A DNA stretch of 64,000 nucleotides from Caenorhabditis remanei (GCF_010183535.1 NC_071332.1:12462001-12526000), one strand, 5' to 3'. Positions 23,396-35,684 are shown, counted from the stretch's first letter. Notes: generated by a model not told the origin, from the letters alone. A program made the numbers and translations.

Positions 23396-25191
23396 ATGTT
23401 CGGTTGTTCACAGCCAACACGGAATGTTTGTCAGCTGGGAATCGTATTCTTCTTCAATTTCCTCTCATTTTCCACTCTAGGTAAGGAGTTGAGATTGAAT
23501 TATTTTAAGCAAATATCCTGTCATTTTTTCAGCTGCTCTATCTCAAACAATTATTGAAAGTGTAGCAGAGAGTGAAGGAATTAGCAGGCATGCTGGTTAT
23601 TACAGGTAGTTTTCCATAGTCTTCGTCTAATGGTCAATCTCTAATTCAGTGGTTTCGTCTCCTATCTCATATTCACTTTCGGTCATTTTGTGTCCACACC
23701 TATCGTTGAAATAATTTCACCAAAATGGTCAATTGTGGCTGGATTACTCGGTTATGCAATGTATGAAGCATCGTATATCTGGATTAATGAATACTTTCTA
23801 TACATCTCAGCTGCAGTTTCGGGATTTGCTGGCTCATGTGAGCTCTGTTTTTTTAAAGAGTTTCATTAAGATTATTGTGTTTCAGTAATGTGGACCGGTC
23901 AGTTCGACTATCTTGTTCAGAATTGTCAACCTCAAACTTTGGATCGAAACTCTGCCACTTTGTGGGGGATCTCTACGATTTCGTGAGATAGTGAATTGTA
24001 CGAATATTCAAAAAATTATCATTCAGATCAATAGTTGGTGGTATTTACCTTCTGATACTATATCGGTTTCAGACTGGAAACCATTTCGATATGCCCCTCG
24101 TAAGATAAATGTTTCTATGTGCTGCAAAAAATCAATATATATTTCAGATTCGATTGGTTGTTGGTCCGTTTCTCGGATGTACGTTGTTATCAACAGTCAT
24201 TGGATGTTTCCTTCCGAAACCAGTTTATAAAGCGGAGAAGTACAAACTACCTTATTTTAAACATCTTTGTAAGTTTTCATAGAGTATTGCAACGAAACTT
24301 TATATTTTTATAGCCGAAATAGTCAAAATATCTTTTGATCGAAATCTACTTTTCTTACTTTATACATTCGTGTACACTGGAATGGAATTCGCTTACTTTT
24401 CCGCAGTTTTCCCTACTATGGTCTCATTTACGAAGTCACTTGGAAACACAAGAAATCTCAATGCAATGTGTTCGATTTCTGCTGGAACTGGAAATGTTTT
24501 TGGTTAGTTTCGAGATTCTCATTATATCGTATCAATTCGAATTTCAGGATGTTTTGTTTTATCGACGCTAGGTCCGCGTGTTCGAGAAATCGGAAGGATG
24601 AACATGGTTCTATTGGGTGCAATTCTTCATATGACTTGCTTCGCCATTACTTTTTTAATGTTTCCCGACGACGCTCCACTTCAACCAACAGATGGTTTTG
24701 GGTATTTCGAACCTCGGTCAGGGTGAATACGGGAAAAGAGTATTTATGAGAGATTTATTTCAGACCATACATTGTACTGATATGTGGATTTTTCGTCGGA
24801 ATTGGTGACACCATAATCAATCAACAGTGTTATACGATTCTGAGTGATATTTATAAACACGACAAAAGAGTTGAAGCTTTTGCAGTTTATCGATTCTATC
24901 AGGTATATTTAATATTTCATATGTTCCTGATCACCGCATTATTTCAGAGTTTGGCCAGCTGCATCGTCATGTTTTACTCCGCTCACGTTCTTCTTAAAAC
25001 TCATATTATCGTTCTCACGATATTTTGTATCTTGGCCACAACAACATTCTTTGGAATACGGTATTTTTTTCTCTAAAATTACTGTGAAATCGAGTTTTTA
25101 TTCCAGAATTCCTGATAGATGCCCCGTCTCACCAAGTTCGGAAACACTGGAAACGAAAGAGAGTGAGCAAGAGGAAACTCTGATAGCATAA
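23396..25191 (+). CDS. UNC-93/MFS-like membrane transporter family protein
   Basis: Eleven exons (23396-23480, 23533-23605, 23650-23837, 23886-23982, 24027-24099, 24148-24268, 24314-24502, 24548-24722, 24764-24902, 24948-25060, 25107-25191) give 445 aa with about ten to twelve hydrophobic segments. Family marks: the N-terminal CQLGIVFFFNFLSFSTL helix, LDRNSATLWGISTIS (like the RNSGxxW block of UNC93A/MFSD11), YTGMEFAYFSAVFPTM and FFVGIGDTIINQQCY. UNC-93 proteins are MFS-like; one regulates a muscle potassium channel and others are uncharacterised. The short C-tail is acidic (ESEQEETLIA). All introns are about 45-50 bases. It sits between the two Srh-like copies, so it probably came along with, or was inserted in, that duplication. 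Which paralogue it is cannot be told. Confidence 0.85.
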
Positions 25192-25589
25192 ATTACTGAC
25201 AGTCTCAGATTGATATATAAACAATTTCATGCGAATTTCATGGGAGAGCGATATCTAAATCATATACTAATTGTCGGCAGGGTAAGCTAGTACTTTGAAG
25301 AATATTGCAGCTAATTTGTATGATGAAAAGTGATTTAATTGGATTTGTTTTCTGGCAAGCAGTTCAAGGAAAGTAGCACCTGGGCTCATGTCCATTTGAT
25401 CTTTCTGAAAGCGTTAGCAGCTTTACACAAGTATCTTATTCGACGAATACCTAGTGTTATCTGTAAGAGGAACACTACAAAACAACTCAAATAATGACTT
25501 TCATTCAACTTTTGTTATACAATTAGGTGTCACAGCTATCGTTTGTGGTGCCGTCGACTAGGATTGTTTGGATTGTTGCTCAGGGTGGA
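25192..25589. other. Intergenic, no gene seen
   Basis: 3' flanks of the convergent transporter gene and micropeptide gene 1. No further feature recognised. Confidence 0.5.
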
Positions 25590-25694
25590 TCAGATGAGAT
25601 CCTCGTTTGTGGCATCGATGGAGAGTCCGATCCAAGCGACGGCAGTGTATGCAAGAATGGAGGTAACAAGGGCAGCAGTGTAGATGAGGTTCAT
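25590..25694 (-). CDS. 34-aa secreted micropeptide, copy 1
   Basis: A single-exon frame of 35 codons: MNLIYTAALVTSILAYTAVA followed by WIGLSIDATNEDLI. The first 20 residues form a signal peptide with likely cleavage after AVA, leaving a 14-residue acidic peptide beginning at Trp. A near-identical frame lies in opposite orientation at 27480-27584, and the flanking promoter DNA is also conserved between them. Conservation of both stop position and mature peptide argues for coding. It may belong to one of the nematode-specific short peptide families. No function is known from sequence. Confidence 0.75.
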   Translation of the reverse strand: MNLIYTAALVTSILAYTAVAWIGLSIDATNEDLI

Positions 25695-25748
25695 CTTGTA
25701 GACGTTGGTTGGTTTGGATCGATTGAATCTTGATTTGGACTGACGAAG

Positions 25749-25814
25749 CTCTTCTTCTTTTATTTCCAACGATTTGTCATCATTTCACTGATATTATCTT
25801 CAGATGCCACGTGG
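25749..25814 (-). promoter_or_regulatory. Shared promoter block of micropeptide gene 1
   Basis: Read on the minus strand this block runs CCACGTGGCATCTGAAGAT, ATATCAGTGAAATGATGACA and ends GGAAATAAAAGAAG. It matches the block at 27370-27434 nearly base for base. It has a CACGTG E-box and an A/T-rich TATA-like element about 60 bases before the ATG. Bases 25695-26124 hold no other feature. Confidence 0.65.
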
Positions 25815-26124
25815 AAGAGTTGAATGATGACAATGTTGAGCTTGTTTAGCATCTCCTGGAGAGTTTTCACGTTATTTAGGGTTTCTTTAATAATACTCCC
25901 ATTAGTTATTCACATCATAGTTTTCAATAGAAGGGTACTCTCAGGAAAGTCAAATATCAAAAACCCTCGGAAGTCAATCACAAAATCGTGCAGCATAATT
26001 CAATAACATAATATTTTTATTTTGACACAGACACGCAGGTGACAACCACACCCGAAGTGATTTATTGTTTTTCAAAAGCCAAGTCGTATTATATCTACTT
26101 CACAAATATCCTTTTCCATTTTGA

Positions 26125-27201
26125 ATGGATTGCCTTCAACCTCCCCCAACCCTCTTCAGAATTCTCACACATTCAATTCATGTTTTGAGTGTTCCGACCT
26201 ATTTCGTTGCATTGATATCTCTTATTTTTGTCAAGTCAAAAGTATTCACAACTTATCGATTCTTTCTTATCTGGCATGTCATTGAAAATATATGTTTCGA
26301 AGTGTATGCCTCATTCCTGATAGTACCTACAGTACACCCACCATTCACATTAATTCGAACAACTGGACTTTTGTCACAATTCGGAATCAGTCAGATGTTT
26401 CAATTTTATGCATTTGCTATTGCAATCGAATGTTAGTTTACAGAAAATACCTTCGCTAGACTCACTTTTCTCAAATTTCAGTCAATGGCCTATCTGTAAG
26501 TGAGATGTTTTATTTCCGTTACAAAGCGGGTCTCTTGAATTATCGAGAGCATCGTTTTACTTATTATCTCCGTACTTTCGTATATTTAACTAGATTCATT
26601 GCCATATTCAATGTCTGTTTCTGTATTTTCACTATCCATGATGCTTCGGAATTCCAACAAAACCACAAAGCTGTGATGTTTCATAATAACCCGTCACTCA
26701 GTTTTTTGAATTGTTCGAATCTTTATCTAGTCATTCCATTTGCTGATTATGTCTCTTCCATTATTTTAACAACGTGGATTGTTCAAACCGCATCACTCAT
26801 AGCTTCTGTTCCCGGAACAGTAGTTTACATTAGTCACAATGTTCCCAAATCAATATCAGCTGCCACGTGGAAGATTCAACAACAACTGCTTTTGAGTCTG
26901 ATTATTCAAACAGCAATACACGGAATTATGTTGGGAATTCCGAATGCAATGTTCATTTATGCTCTGTTTTTTGGATTCACAAATGAATGTGAGGGTACGG
27001 AATATAAAGAGACGGTCAAGTTAAAAGATTTCAGATATTGCATACACATCGTTTGTATGTCTGACTTATCATGGGTTTGTTTCTACTTTTGCTATGATTG
27101 TATTCACAAGGCCTCTGCGAGAATATGTATTATCAGCAATGAAGATTCGGAAAGCTAGCATCGGAACGGGTATTGTAACAAGCAGTAAAACAACGGGATA
27201 A
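26125..27201 (+). CDS. 7TM chemoreceptor, Srh-like, copy 2
   Basis: Exons 26125-26431, 26482-26988 and 27035-27201 give 326 aa. It aligns along its whole length with the copy at 21820: MDCLQPPPT start, WHVIENICFEVYASFLI, PGTVVYISHNVPK, and a C-terminal YHGFVSTFAMIVFTRPLREY with the HGxxS...RPxR motif. The first two exons equal those of copy 1 in length and the introns fall in the same places. The frame is intact, so both copies look functional. It is bracketed by the inverted micropeptide pair. Confidence 0.88.
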
Positions 27202-27369
27202 GAAAGCACAGTGAGTTGTTACACATACTCACTTTTATGATAAATAAAACATCACACACAAATGAATTTACAGTCTGAAACTTCGCTGAATATAGTAACA
27301 AATTATCTACCGACGTGGAGTTTCAATTTTTTGAGGATTCAAAACAAACTTTGTCATCATTCGACCCGT

Positions 27370-27434
27370 CCACGTGGCATCTGAAGATGATATCAGTGAA
27401 ATGATGACAAAGCGATGGATATAAAAGAAGAGAA
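27370..27434 (+). promoter_or_regulatory. Shared promoter block of micropeptide gene 2
   Basis: CCACGTGGCATCTGAAGAT, ATATCAGTGAAATGATGACA and GGATATAAAAGAAG, the last with a proper TATAAAA (about 27420-27426), 54 bases before the ATG. The inverted partner lies at 25749-25814. Confidence 0.7.
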
Positions 27435-27479
27435 AGTTCAAAACAAGATCCAATCTAAAAATCAACCAACATCTTCAAG

Positions 27480-27584
27480 ATGAACGCCATCTACACTGCA
27501 GTCCTTGTTGCCTCCACTCTTGCATACACAGCCGTCGCTTGGATTGGACTATCCATCGATGCCGCCAACGAGGATCTCATCTGA
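27480..27584 (+). CDS. 34-aa secreted micropeptide, copy 2
   Basis: A single-exon frame of 35 codons: MNAIYTAVLVASTLAYTAVA then WIGLSIDAANEDLI. Signal peptide and mature peptide are nearly the same as in the inverted copy (predicted mature peptides differ at one residue, Ala/Thr). A TATA box precedes it and AATAAA follows at about 27659. Small secreted peptide of unknown role. Confidence 0.78.
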   Translation: MNAIYTAVLVASTLAYTAVAWIGLSIDAANEDLI

Positions 27585-27805
27585 TCTGCCTTCTACACAA
27601 CGTCTTCTCGGCAACAGTGACACCTCGTATGAGCAGAGACACGATATTTGAATGTTCCAATAAAAAGTTGAATCAAACCGTTTTATTTTATTGCTTAAAA
27701 AATTGTAGAGTAACAAAGTAAAGTTAGGGAGAAAGTTCTAAGTGTGGAAATGTGAAATTCCGGAGAAACGCTAAAATAAATGGGGCTGGTAATTGTTGTT
27801 TCGAG

Positions 27806-28983
27806 TTAGAGTCTTGTAGTTTCCACACTGGTCGGTTGAGTCACTGGCGCGCGATTTCCAAATGATCGGCACTTCGATACACTCTTGAAGAAGTCTGAAA
27901 TACCAATGGTCTCTTTCTTGTTTCTATTTCACTTCTTACCAACAATAGCGTTCCGATAACTTGTCACAATAAACATAGTCGGTAACGGATCAATTGCTGG
28001 ATAGACAGCAATCGTCATTGACACGAGACTAGTGAATTCCCCAACGTTGGCGGAGAAGAAGACAGTGATAAACAGAATAGTAACGGGAACTTGAAGGAGA
28101 ATAATCGGAATGAGGGTTTGAGTGACAAGGGAATAATAGAGTTGAGTCTGAAGAGTCTTGTTTCTGTCTGATAGATTATTGTTCTTCTCGGTATAGGCTC
28201 GCAGTTCCTTGAACAGTTTTACACCAAAATACAGAACGGTCACAAATGAAGAATTCTGAAAATTGTGTTTTTAACTTGAAAGCTCGGAGTTATTACAATG
28301 ATCATGCAATCAACCAGGAGTCCGATTACAGTAGGCCAGTATATCTCGTGATCATCATCGAATAGATATGGAGCAATATACACAATATCTTTGATTCTGA
28401 GATCCAAGTTCTCCAGAATATCAAGTTCAACCAAACTGTTAGTAATCCCTCTCGGACCACAGAACAACACTGCAATCGATCCCCAGACGACGCCATAGAT
28501 TACGGGAATTGAAAACCAGAGGAAGATTCTCCAGGATCGGAAAGTTTTCAACATTTTATTTCCTTTGATAACGAGATAACGATAGATGAAATGGATTCCA
28601 AACATAGCCATACATGATCCGTAGAGACCACAGTAGATACCAGATAGAGCCAACTGAATTGAAGGTCCAAACCATGCAGATTCAAGGCGAGTGATCAGAA
28701 GAAATGTGAATCCAGAGTGATGAATTATCTAGAATGAAAGTTTTAGAAGTTTCATGCAATGTTAGATCTAAGAAACACACGGTCTTACCGGGCAAACCAG
28801 CACATCGACGATTGCGTACACAACTTCTAGAACGGAGATGAAAATCATCAAATATTTATAAGCTCCAAGCTCTTTCGGAGATTTGTTTATGATCAGGTAA
28901 ATCAAAAGTAGGTTTAGAAACAGGGCGATACTTGTGCATGCCTTCTGGACTTCTGTTTGAATTGTCTCAGACACGGAGAGCAT
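27806..28983 (-). CDS. 7TM chemoreceptor, Str family, copy A
   Basis: Exons 28789-28983, 28297-28728, 27940-28255 and 27806-27894 give 343 aa. Family marks: INKSPKELGAYKYLMIFIS after TM1, YRYLVIKGN after TM3, the loop-3 block QTQLYYSLVTQTLIPIIL, and the TM7 block AVYPAIDPLPTMFIVTSYR. These are typical of Str/Srj chemoreceptors, which act in sensory cilia. The frame is intact. The last exon adds a polar tail ending VETTRL. The next gene on the same strand is a paralogue 132 bases away. Confidence 0.92.
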
Positions 28984-29115
28984 TTTTTTGAAATGAAGAG
29001 GAAGTTTAGAACAAGTTTATTTCGAATGTGAATGAGAAGAGACGAGAAATTGGAGAGTGATCATCAACTGATTAGCTAATGAAATCCCAGAAGAGCCGTC
29101 TGATGTTACGTCACA

Positions 29116-30316
29116 TCACAAGACATTAGAGGAGGAGACAGACGGCTGAATTGATTTCTTTTTAAATATCAAACATCTACATAGTTTAGTCTTCCCCAGT
29201 TTTTGATATCTTATCAAAACAAATCTCTTGATAGCATCCCGGTAATTAGATATGATGAGGATGGTTGGGATGGGATCCAAAGCAGGAAACATTGCAATCG
29301 ACATTGAGACAAAACCACTCAAATGACCTGCATCCATCTCCAGGAAGGAGAACATAAACATAGTGAGAGCAGGGATATGCATTAGGAAGATTGGGATGAC
29401 TGTTTGAGCAACGAGAGAGTAGAAAAGTTGATTTTGAATATTCTGATGATCAATCGAAGTCGTGGAGAGGAGTCGACTCATTTTATTCCAACATTTGACA
29501 CCATAATACCCCACAACCAAAAGAGAAAGATTCTAGAAATATTTTAAATAAATTTTCACTCTTATTCAAATACTTTCTCAGACTCACAATGCTCAATGAA
29601 TCCAACATAATACCCACGAAAGACGGCCAATAAATCACGTTCTGTCCGAATTCATTCTTCTCATAAAAGTACGGAGCAAAATAAACAATTCGATCGATAT
29701 TCAAACCAAGTTTCATCTGAACACTTTCTCTCAAATAATCGTTTGTACTGGCTCGAGGATAACATGGAAAATATCCGACAACTGCCCAAATCAGACCAAT
29801 TGAAAATGGAATTATCAACCAGAATAAGACTTTTCGTCCCTTGAACCAACTCAAATTCCTCTCTTTTCCAATTAAAACCCAATAACGGTAGGCATAATGA
29901 ATACTAAATATAGCCATTGAAGAACCATAGAAACCACAGTAAACTACTGAAAATTTGGAGAGAATTAAAGAGATACAAGGGTTGATTTTAAACCTGCTAA
30001 AATCTCCCAAACACTCTTATCCAATCCGGAATTGGTAGTGTTGACAATAAGTGTAAATGTAGCTCCAAATGAATGAAATATCTGAAAATCTCAGCTGAAT
30101 TTCATCTAAAATTAGTCTTCCTACCGGTTGAACAGTGAGATCCAAAACCGCATAAATCACTTCGAAAATCGAGATCAAAAGCATCAAATACTTGTAAGCT
30201 CCAATATCTTTTGGAGAATGATTGATTATCAGATTGATTAGAATCGAATGATTTATGATTGCAATGAAGAAAGAAGTGATTTGAACAGTCAAAAGAATAT
30301 CTTCCCAATTGAACAT
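29116..30316 (-). CDS. 7TM chemoreceptor, Str family, copy B
   Basis: Exons 30125-30316, 29994-30081, 29588-29946 and 29116-29532 give 351 aa. It carries INHSPKDIGAYKYLMLLIS, YRYWVLIGKE, QNQLFYSLVAQTVIPIFL and MFPALDPIPTILIISNYRD, the same landmarks as copy A. Compared with copy A one extra intron (29947-29993) interrupts the second coding block, and the C-tail is longer and basic. It starts MFNWED and the frame is intact. The very short gap to copy A shows a tandem duplication rather than proof of co-transcription. Confidence 0.92.
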
Positions 30317-30960
30317 TGTATTGTTTTGAAGGAGAAAACGAATGAAGAAATGAAGAAATAATCAGAGGGAAGTAAAAGAACTTGAATTCCATTGGGATAT
30401 ACTTATCATTATTAGAGATTATGTTATTCCATTTCTGACTGAGAGTTCACTATACAATTAAATGACGACATGGCATCAAACACCTTCTCGAATGATTCAC
30501 AACGTTCGATTAGCTGGAAGAAACCATCTGAATATTGATTTTCACCTGAAATCAGAAGAAAACTTTATATTTTAACTTAATACGTTTATTATTATCTCTA
30601 AATCTAAAATATGAACATCAGAAGCGACATAGAAACAAAGAAAAATTTAAAAATAGCAGTTTGTTGCAGCTGAATGGAGAGCTGACATAATAAAGCATTA
30701 TGAAAAAGTAGAGAGAAATGGGAAAAGCCGAGGGGTTTGGATCCGCAATGAAAGGAGAAAATAGGAACATGTAAAGGGAAAGAGACATTGGAAAGAAAGA
30801 GCATCTAGCATCTAAACCGTAAGGAATTTCATGACGGTATGAAGAAAATAACATTGATAAGAAGGTGATTGAATGAAAAACGTGAGTGTCGAAATTGAAT
30901 TTTTACAACAATTAGGAAGCGTTGAAGTGGTTACTATAATAAAATCAAAAAGCAAAGCAA
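30317..30960. other. Str gene upstream and RING gene 3' region
   Basis: From about 30590 to 30960 this is probably the 3' UTR of the RING/B-box gene on the minus strand, with TTTATT (AATAAA in reverse) near 30587. The rest is the upstream of Str copy B. No other gene seen. Confidence 0.5.
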
Positions 30961-33900
30961 TTATGAACGAGTCTGGCTACGAGTGGTGGGAGCCGACGAA
31001 GACGTTCCAGAAGACGAGGATGTTCCAGAAGCAGCACGACGTCTGAAAAACACAAATTATTAGTATTTAAAAAATATATAATTCATTTCGAATATGACGG
31101 TTAGAATCGATGAAATTTACAGAACTTACTTTGGTGCACGAGGGACTGGATCAGCCATTTCATCAGCATCCATTGGTTCAGGCTCTTCTATTTTTATCTT
31201 CTTATCTAACTTTCTTCTCTTCGCGGTAGTCGCCGAACTTGTTGAATCCTGAGAACTTTGGGAGTCAGATGTCGACGGTTCTGCCACAGAAACGCCTGAT
31301 GACGTTGAAGGTTCTTCAGGGCCATGGGAGTTTCTCATAGAACGACGAGTTGTCCGACGATTCTCAACTTCTGGAGGAGTAGTTAGTTCGCGTCTTTGAG
31401 CCCGGCGGGCGCCTGCATCACGATATTCCTCGTCTGCAACAACATCATTTTCTTCTTCATCTTCCTCCGGAACTTCTTCATTTTCTCTATTGATAGGAAC
31501 ATGAACAACATCATTATCTTGTTGTTCTTGTTCTTGTTCCACCTCTTCAATAATTTGATCTTCTTGCTGTTGATCAAACTCTGGCTGAATAGCGTCGACC
31601 ACCTGTCGCATATCTTGGAATTGCACGAAATTTTGTTCATCGTCAACTTCTTGAATTCCTCCGATTTCTTCAACTCCTTCCACGTCTTCACCGTCTCCGA
31701 ATTGTTCTTGTGGTTCTATGTTGTTCAAATCAGCACCGCCCATTACGTCTACAACTTGCAAATGGTGGATTCTCTCATTATCCCCGAATGGAAGTCCGGG
31801 AATGACAACATTTTCTCCGTAGTTTCCAGCATGTGGATGAATTGGATTACCCATTGCCATTATATTTGGTTCTTCTTCCTCCTCTTCTTCTTCAGCATCA
31901 ACCGGTCCCTGATCTTCAAAAATGGCAAAACGAGCTTCGTTCTCTTCAGGGATTTCATTATTCCAACCAGCCTCGCCTGAAAATCAATTTTAATTCAAAC
32001 AACGGGTTTTCTATACAATTAGAAAACTAAATTTTCCTAGCTCTAGTTTTTTTTTTAAATTAAGAATGGAGAACTTTGATTTTCAATTAACTCATGAAGT
32101 AATGAAAATATCTAGAATACTTACGAGGTTCTGGCATTTGAGGTGGTTGTGCAGCCAACTGTTGCATTTGTTGATCATGTTCTTGTTGAAGTTGTTGCAG
32201 TTGTTGTAGTTGTTGTTGTTGCTGCTGTTGTTGTTGCAGTTGAAGTTGTTGCTGTTGTTGCTGCTGTTCCTGTTGTTGGATATGATCGTGAAGCTGTTGC
32301 TGTTGTTGTACGATTTGTAGTTGTTGCTGGAGTTGTTGATGCATCTGTTGTTGTTGTTGTTGTTGGTGCTGCTGGGCTTGTTGTGGTTGTTGAGGTTGTT
32401 GGTGTGGTTGTTGATGTTGCTGCTGTTGCTGTTGCAGGTGCATGTGTTGGATATTTTGTGGGTGAAAATGAAAATTATGTCTCATCTGAGCAGGCATTCC
32501 TTGCGGTACACCTTGTGGTCCTAGCTGCATCATTTCTTGTGGTGCTGGTCCACGACGAATAACTTGTTGATGCATTTGTTGCGCATGTCTTTGATGCATG
32601 TGTTGATGATTTTGATTGTTCTGCTGATTTGGTTGCTGTTGTGGGAAATTTGGCATTTGAGGCGGAGGTGGCACATTTTGTTGCATCATATTGTTCATTC
32701 TGGGCGGCATATTCTGCATCTGGGCATTTCTTTGATGTTGATGTAATTGGAAATGAAGCAATTCCAACATTTGCTCGTGATTATGTGGACCTCCTTGTTG
32801 TGGTGGAGGTGGGCCACCTTGTTGCATCATTCTTGGTCCTGGTCTCATTGGTCCAGGTCCGCCCATCATTGGTGGTCCCATCATTCCTGGAGGTCCCATA
32901 TTTCCAGGATTTCCCATTTGTTGCCACACATGTGGAGGTGGTGGCATGGGTTGAGGTAGACCGCGTGGCTGTTGGTGCATCTGAGGTGGTGGAAAATTCG
33001 CTTGCTGCTGCTGGCGATTACGGTTTCTTAGACGATCGACTTGAGCGAAATGACCAGCGACTCGACCACCGCGAACTGGATTCACTGCTCTTATTGCATT
33101 TGGCAACTCATTGAGAAACTCATTCGGATTAGGAGGTGGTGGTGCTTGAACAACAGGAGCAGGAACTGGAGCCGGAGCAGGTGCAGCAGCAATATCAGGA
33201 ACATCCGCTTGAAAGTCCATCTCTTGTTTGAGTTTCTGAAACTAACATTTTTGTAAATACATTTTGGGATTCATGACAAATCTTCGAGCATGCAATTTAT
33301 TTGAAAATCAGTAGGAGTAAATCACGAAACGGTACTCAAGTGTTCAGTTTATATTATTTATTAAAATTAAAACTAAAGCTTGAAAAAAGTTAATCAAGTT
33401 ATTTCGCTTTAGTCTCAGTTAATTTCAGAAGCAACTCATAGCAATTTCAAAGAATGATTGTTAAATTTCAAATTAATTTGAGTTTACCTCAAACGGTTTC
33501 ATGTATTCCTCAACAGCTCTTTCGATAGCAGCCATCAGTTCTTCAGTTTTTCTTCCTTTTTCATAGGTTTCAGCTACATGTTCCGCCTTTTGAACTTCTA
33601 CCATCAGCTCATCCATAGTTGAAGTATCTTTGATTTTGCTATCAAATGAGTTCAGCATGAAGTCGAAAATCTTCACCAAGGATTCAAGTCTCTGTAAGAA
33701 TAAATAGATAAATAAACGTTTCAAAATTTTAAAATAAATGCTTGCAGAAGTTTTTGCATAATGGAAACAATAACTCACATCGACCACTTTTTTCTCAATG
33801 GTTCCTCCAACTGGCTCAAATTGAGGTTTGATGCTTTCGAGAGCTCCAAATGCCCGTACTGATGCTTCATTGATCTTCTGCTTCATCAGGCGAACGTCAT

Positions 33901-34755
33901 CAGAAGTCAGCGCCTTTTTCTCAACCAAACGGTGTCCATTATGCAAACGAATTGCGCACGTTGAGCATATTTTGCAACCTTTTTCTTCGCATTGTGTACA
34001 ATCGAAATAGACTCCTTGACCGAGAATTTCATTGCATTGCGTACAAAGTTTCACCAGATGACGATCTTTAAAAAGTGGAGCAACTTTCTGTACGATCTCC
34101 TGAACTCTATAATTGACTGGAAGCCCGTCAACAGGAACTATCGTTGGTTTTCTGCATTCCGGACACTTTATTTCTGTTGCACCATTAGCTGCTTCACGCC
34201 TTCTCGGTGGTGGGAATCCGATTATATTTGGGAACACTCGATTATGATTGGCGCGCGGATCCAAATTTGGTATTTCAACGAATTGCTGCTCTTCGAACTG
34301 ATCTTGTTGACCACCGAGTCCAACGAGTACTCCATTATCGTCCATTTGAGGATGACGTGGCATTTGTGGTGGTAGACGTCCGAGTTCTTCTGCCATGTTG
34401 GTTTTCACTTGTTCCACCTGAAAAAATGATATAAACGTTTTTCCATGTGAAACAAACCAGTCTTCTTGAACTATAGGTTTTACACTAAACTTCTCGAAAA
34501 TAAATTGAAAAAATGCAATTTTTATTGTTTTTTATTTAATGTTTTATGTCAAAAAAAGCTTACCAATCTTCCGATACATGTTGAGCAAAGCGTGTGACCG
34601 CAACCCATTTGCATGGGTTTATCGTATATGGTGTAACAAATCGGACACTCAACGACATGAGCCCATTGTTGCTGAAAAAACAAAAAAACTGTTTTTCTTG
34701 AATAAAAATTGAAACTTACATAAGTGTCATTAGTGCTCGTTCCCGGAATATCCAT
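30961..34755 (-). CDS. RING/B-box protein with long Pro/Gln-rich tail
   Basis: Seven exons (34720-34755, 34564-34671, 33779-34417, 33488-33691, 32125-33235, 31130-31976, 30961-31042) give 1008 aa. RING cysteines: CPIC at 21-24, C36, H38, C41, C44, then CPEC at 133-136, so about 88 residues separate the sixth and seventh metal ligands. A B-box-like cluster follows (C173, C176, C188, C191, C196, C199, C202, H207, H210), then a helical, probably coiled-coil part (about 215-335). Residues 340-700 are Pro/Met/Gln/His-rich with long Gln runs, 700-870 acidic, and the end Ser/Lys/Arg-rich with KRRKLDKKIK, a likely nuclear signal. The order is TRIM-like, so E3 ubiquitin ligase activity is inferred. 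A TATACAG acceptor just before the ATG suggests a spliced or trans-spliced leader. The orthologue is not recognised. Confidence 0.85.
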
Positions 34756-35684
34756 TATTGATTTCTGTATATTTAAATATATCGCAATATTATTCGACTT
34801 TATGTTCTTTGACCGATAGTGAACCGATCAGCCCGTCTTTGTGGTCTGCGAACCAAATTACCCCTGCAAAATTCAAATAATTAGGAATAAGCATTCAAAA
34901 AATGATGAAATAGAAAACGAACACATTTCGTGTGTGGTGAGTAGTTGCAACGATTTGGAATAGGGAAGAGGAGAAAGGGAAAGATGAGAAAATAACAAGG
35001 AAATTTGAAGAGACACAGACAAAACAAGCACTTTGCAAAGCTTCGGGTGCATCGAAAGATGGAGATGGCGTATTATGATTGGGAGAAAACTATTGCCAGA
35101 ATCAATAAAGTGTCGAAAAAGAACTTAATGAAATTCGGTTGATTTAGAAGTTTTTTTCTGAAAGTCGAGAAAAGAGAGAGGAAAAGGTTTCAGAGAGAAA
35201 ACATGTTTTAAAATTACATCGAAAATATCCGAGTGCAGTCGAAAGATAAGCAGGAGTGTTCTTGAAATGAGAAATTGAAAGACTGGCAACAACAATGACA
35301 CAGAATTTGTTTAAAAAATAATTTTACAGCGTGAGAAATTCAATTCGTGTTATGACCTGAGAAATTTTCTGCACGTGCGCCTTTGAGATGGAGGGGACGG
35401 TAATTTTTAATTCCGATTTTCAGAGCAATCTATTAAATATTTTATCAAATCTTTCATCTAATAAAAGTAATAGAAATAAAAAGATCTAAAAACTTTGCTC
35501 ACTTTTCGGGAACACATTCTATTCCTAAACATCGCCTACTTGCTGTTTTCTGTCATTTTGTGATGGCTGAATTCTTTCTCGTTGTGAAATAAAATTTTGT
35601 GAGAACGCGATGGCAAAATTGAGAAAAAGAAGATTGGAAGAAAAAGAAAAGAGTCGGGTCATATATTCATCAAATTGTGCGTGC
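34756..35684. other. Divergent upstream region
   Basis: It lies between the RING gene (-) and the signal-peptide exon at 35685 (+). On the minus strand TTTTGCAG followed by GGGTAATTTGG (about 34855-34865) looks like the start of a 5' UTR exon of the RING gene. No other coding frame seen. Confidence 0.45.

Noticed and set aside
31396..33256. Long open frames on the plus strand opposite the RING gene
   Set aside because: They are the antisense of CAA/CAG-rich and acidic coding sequence, which leaves the other strand free of stops.
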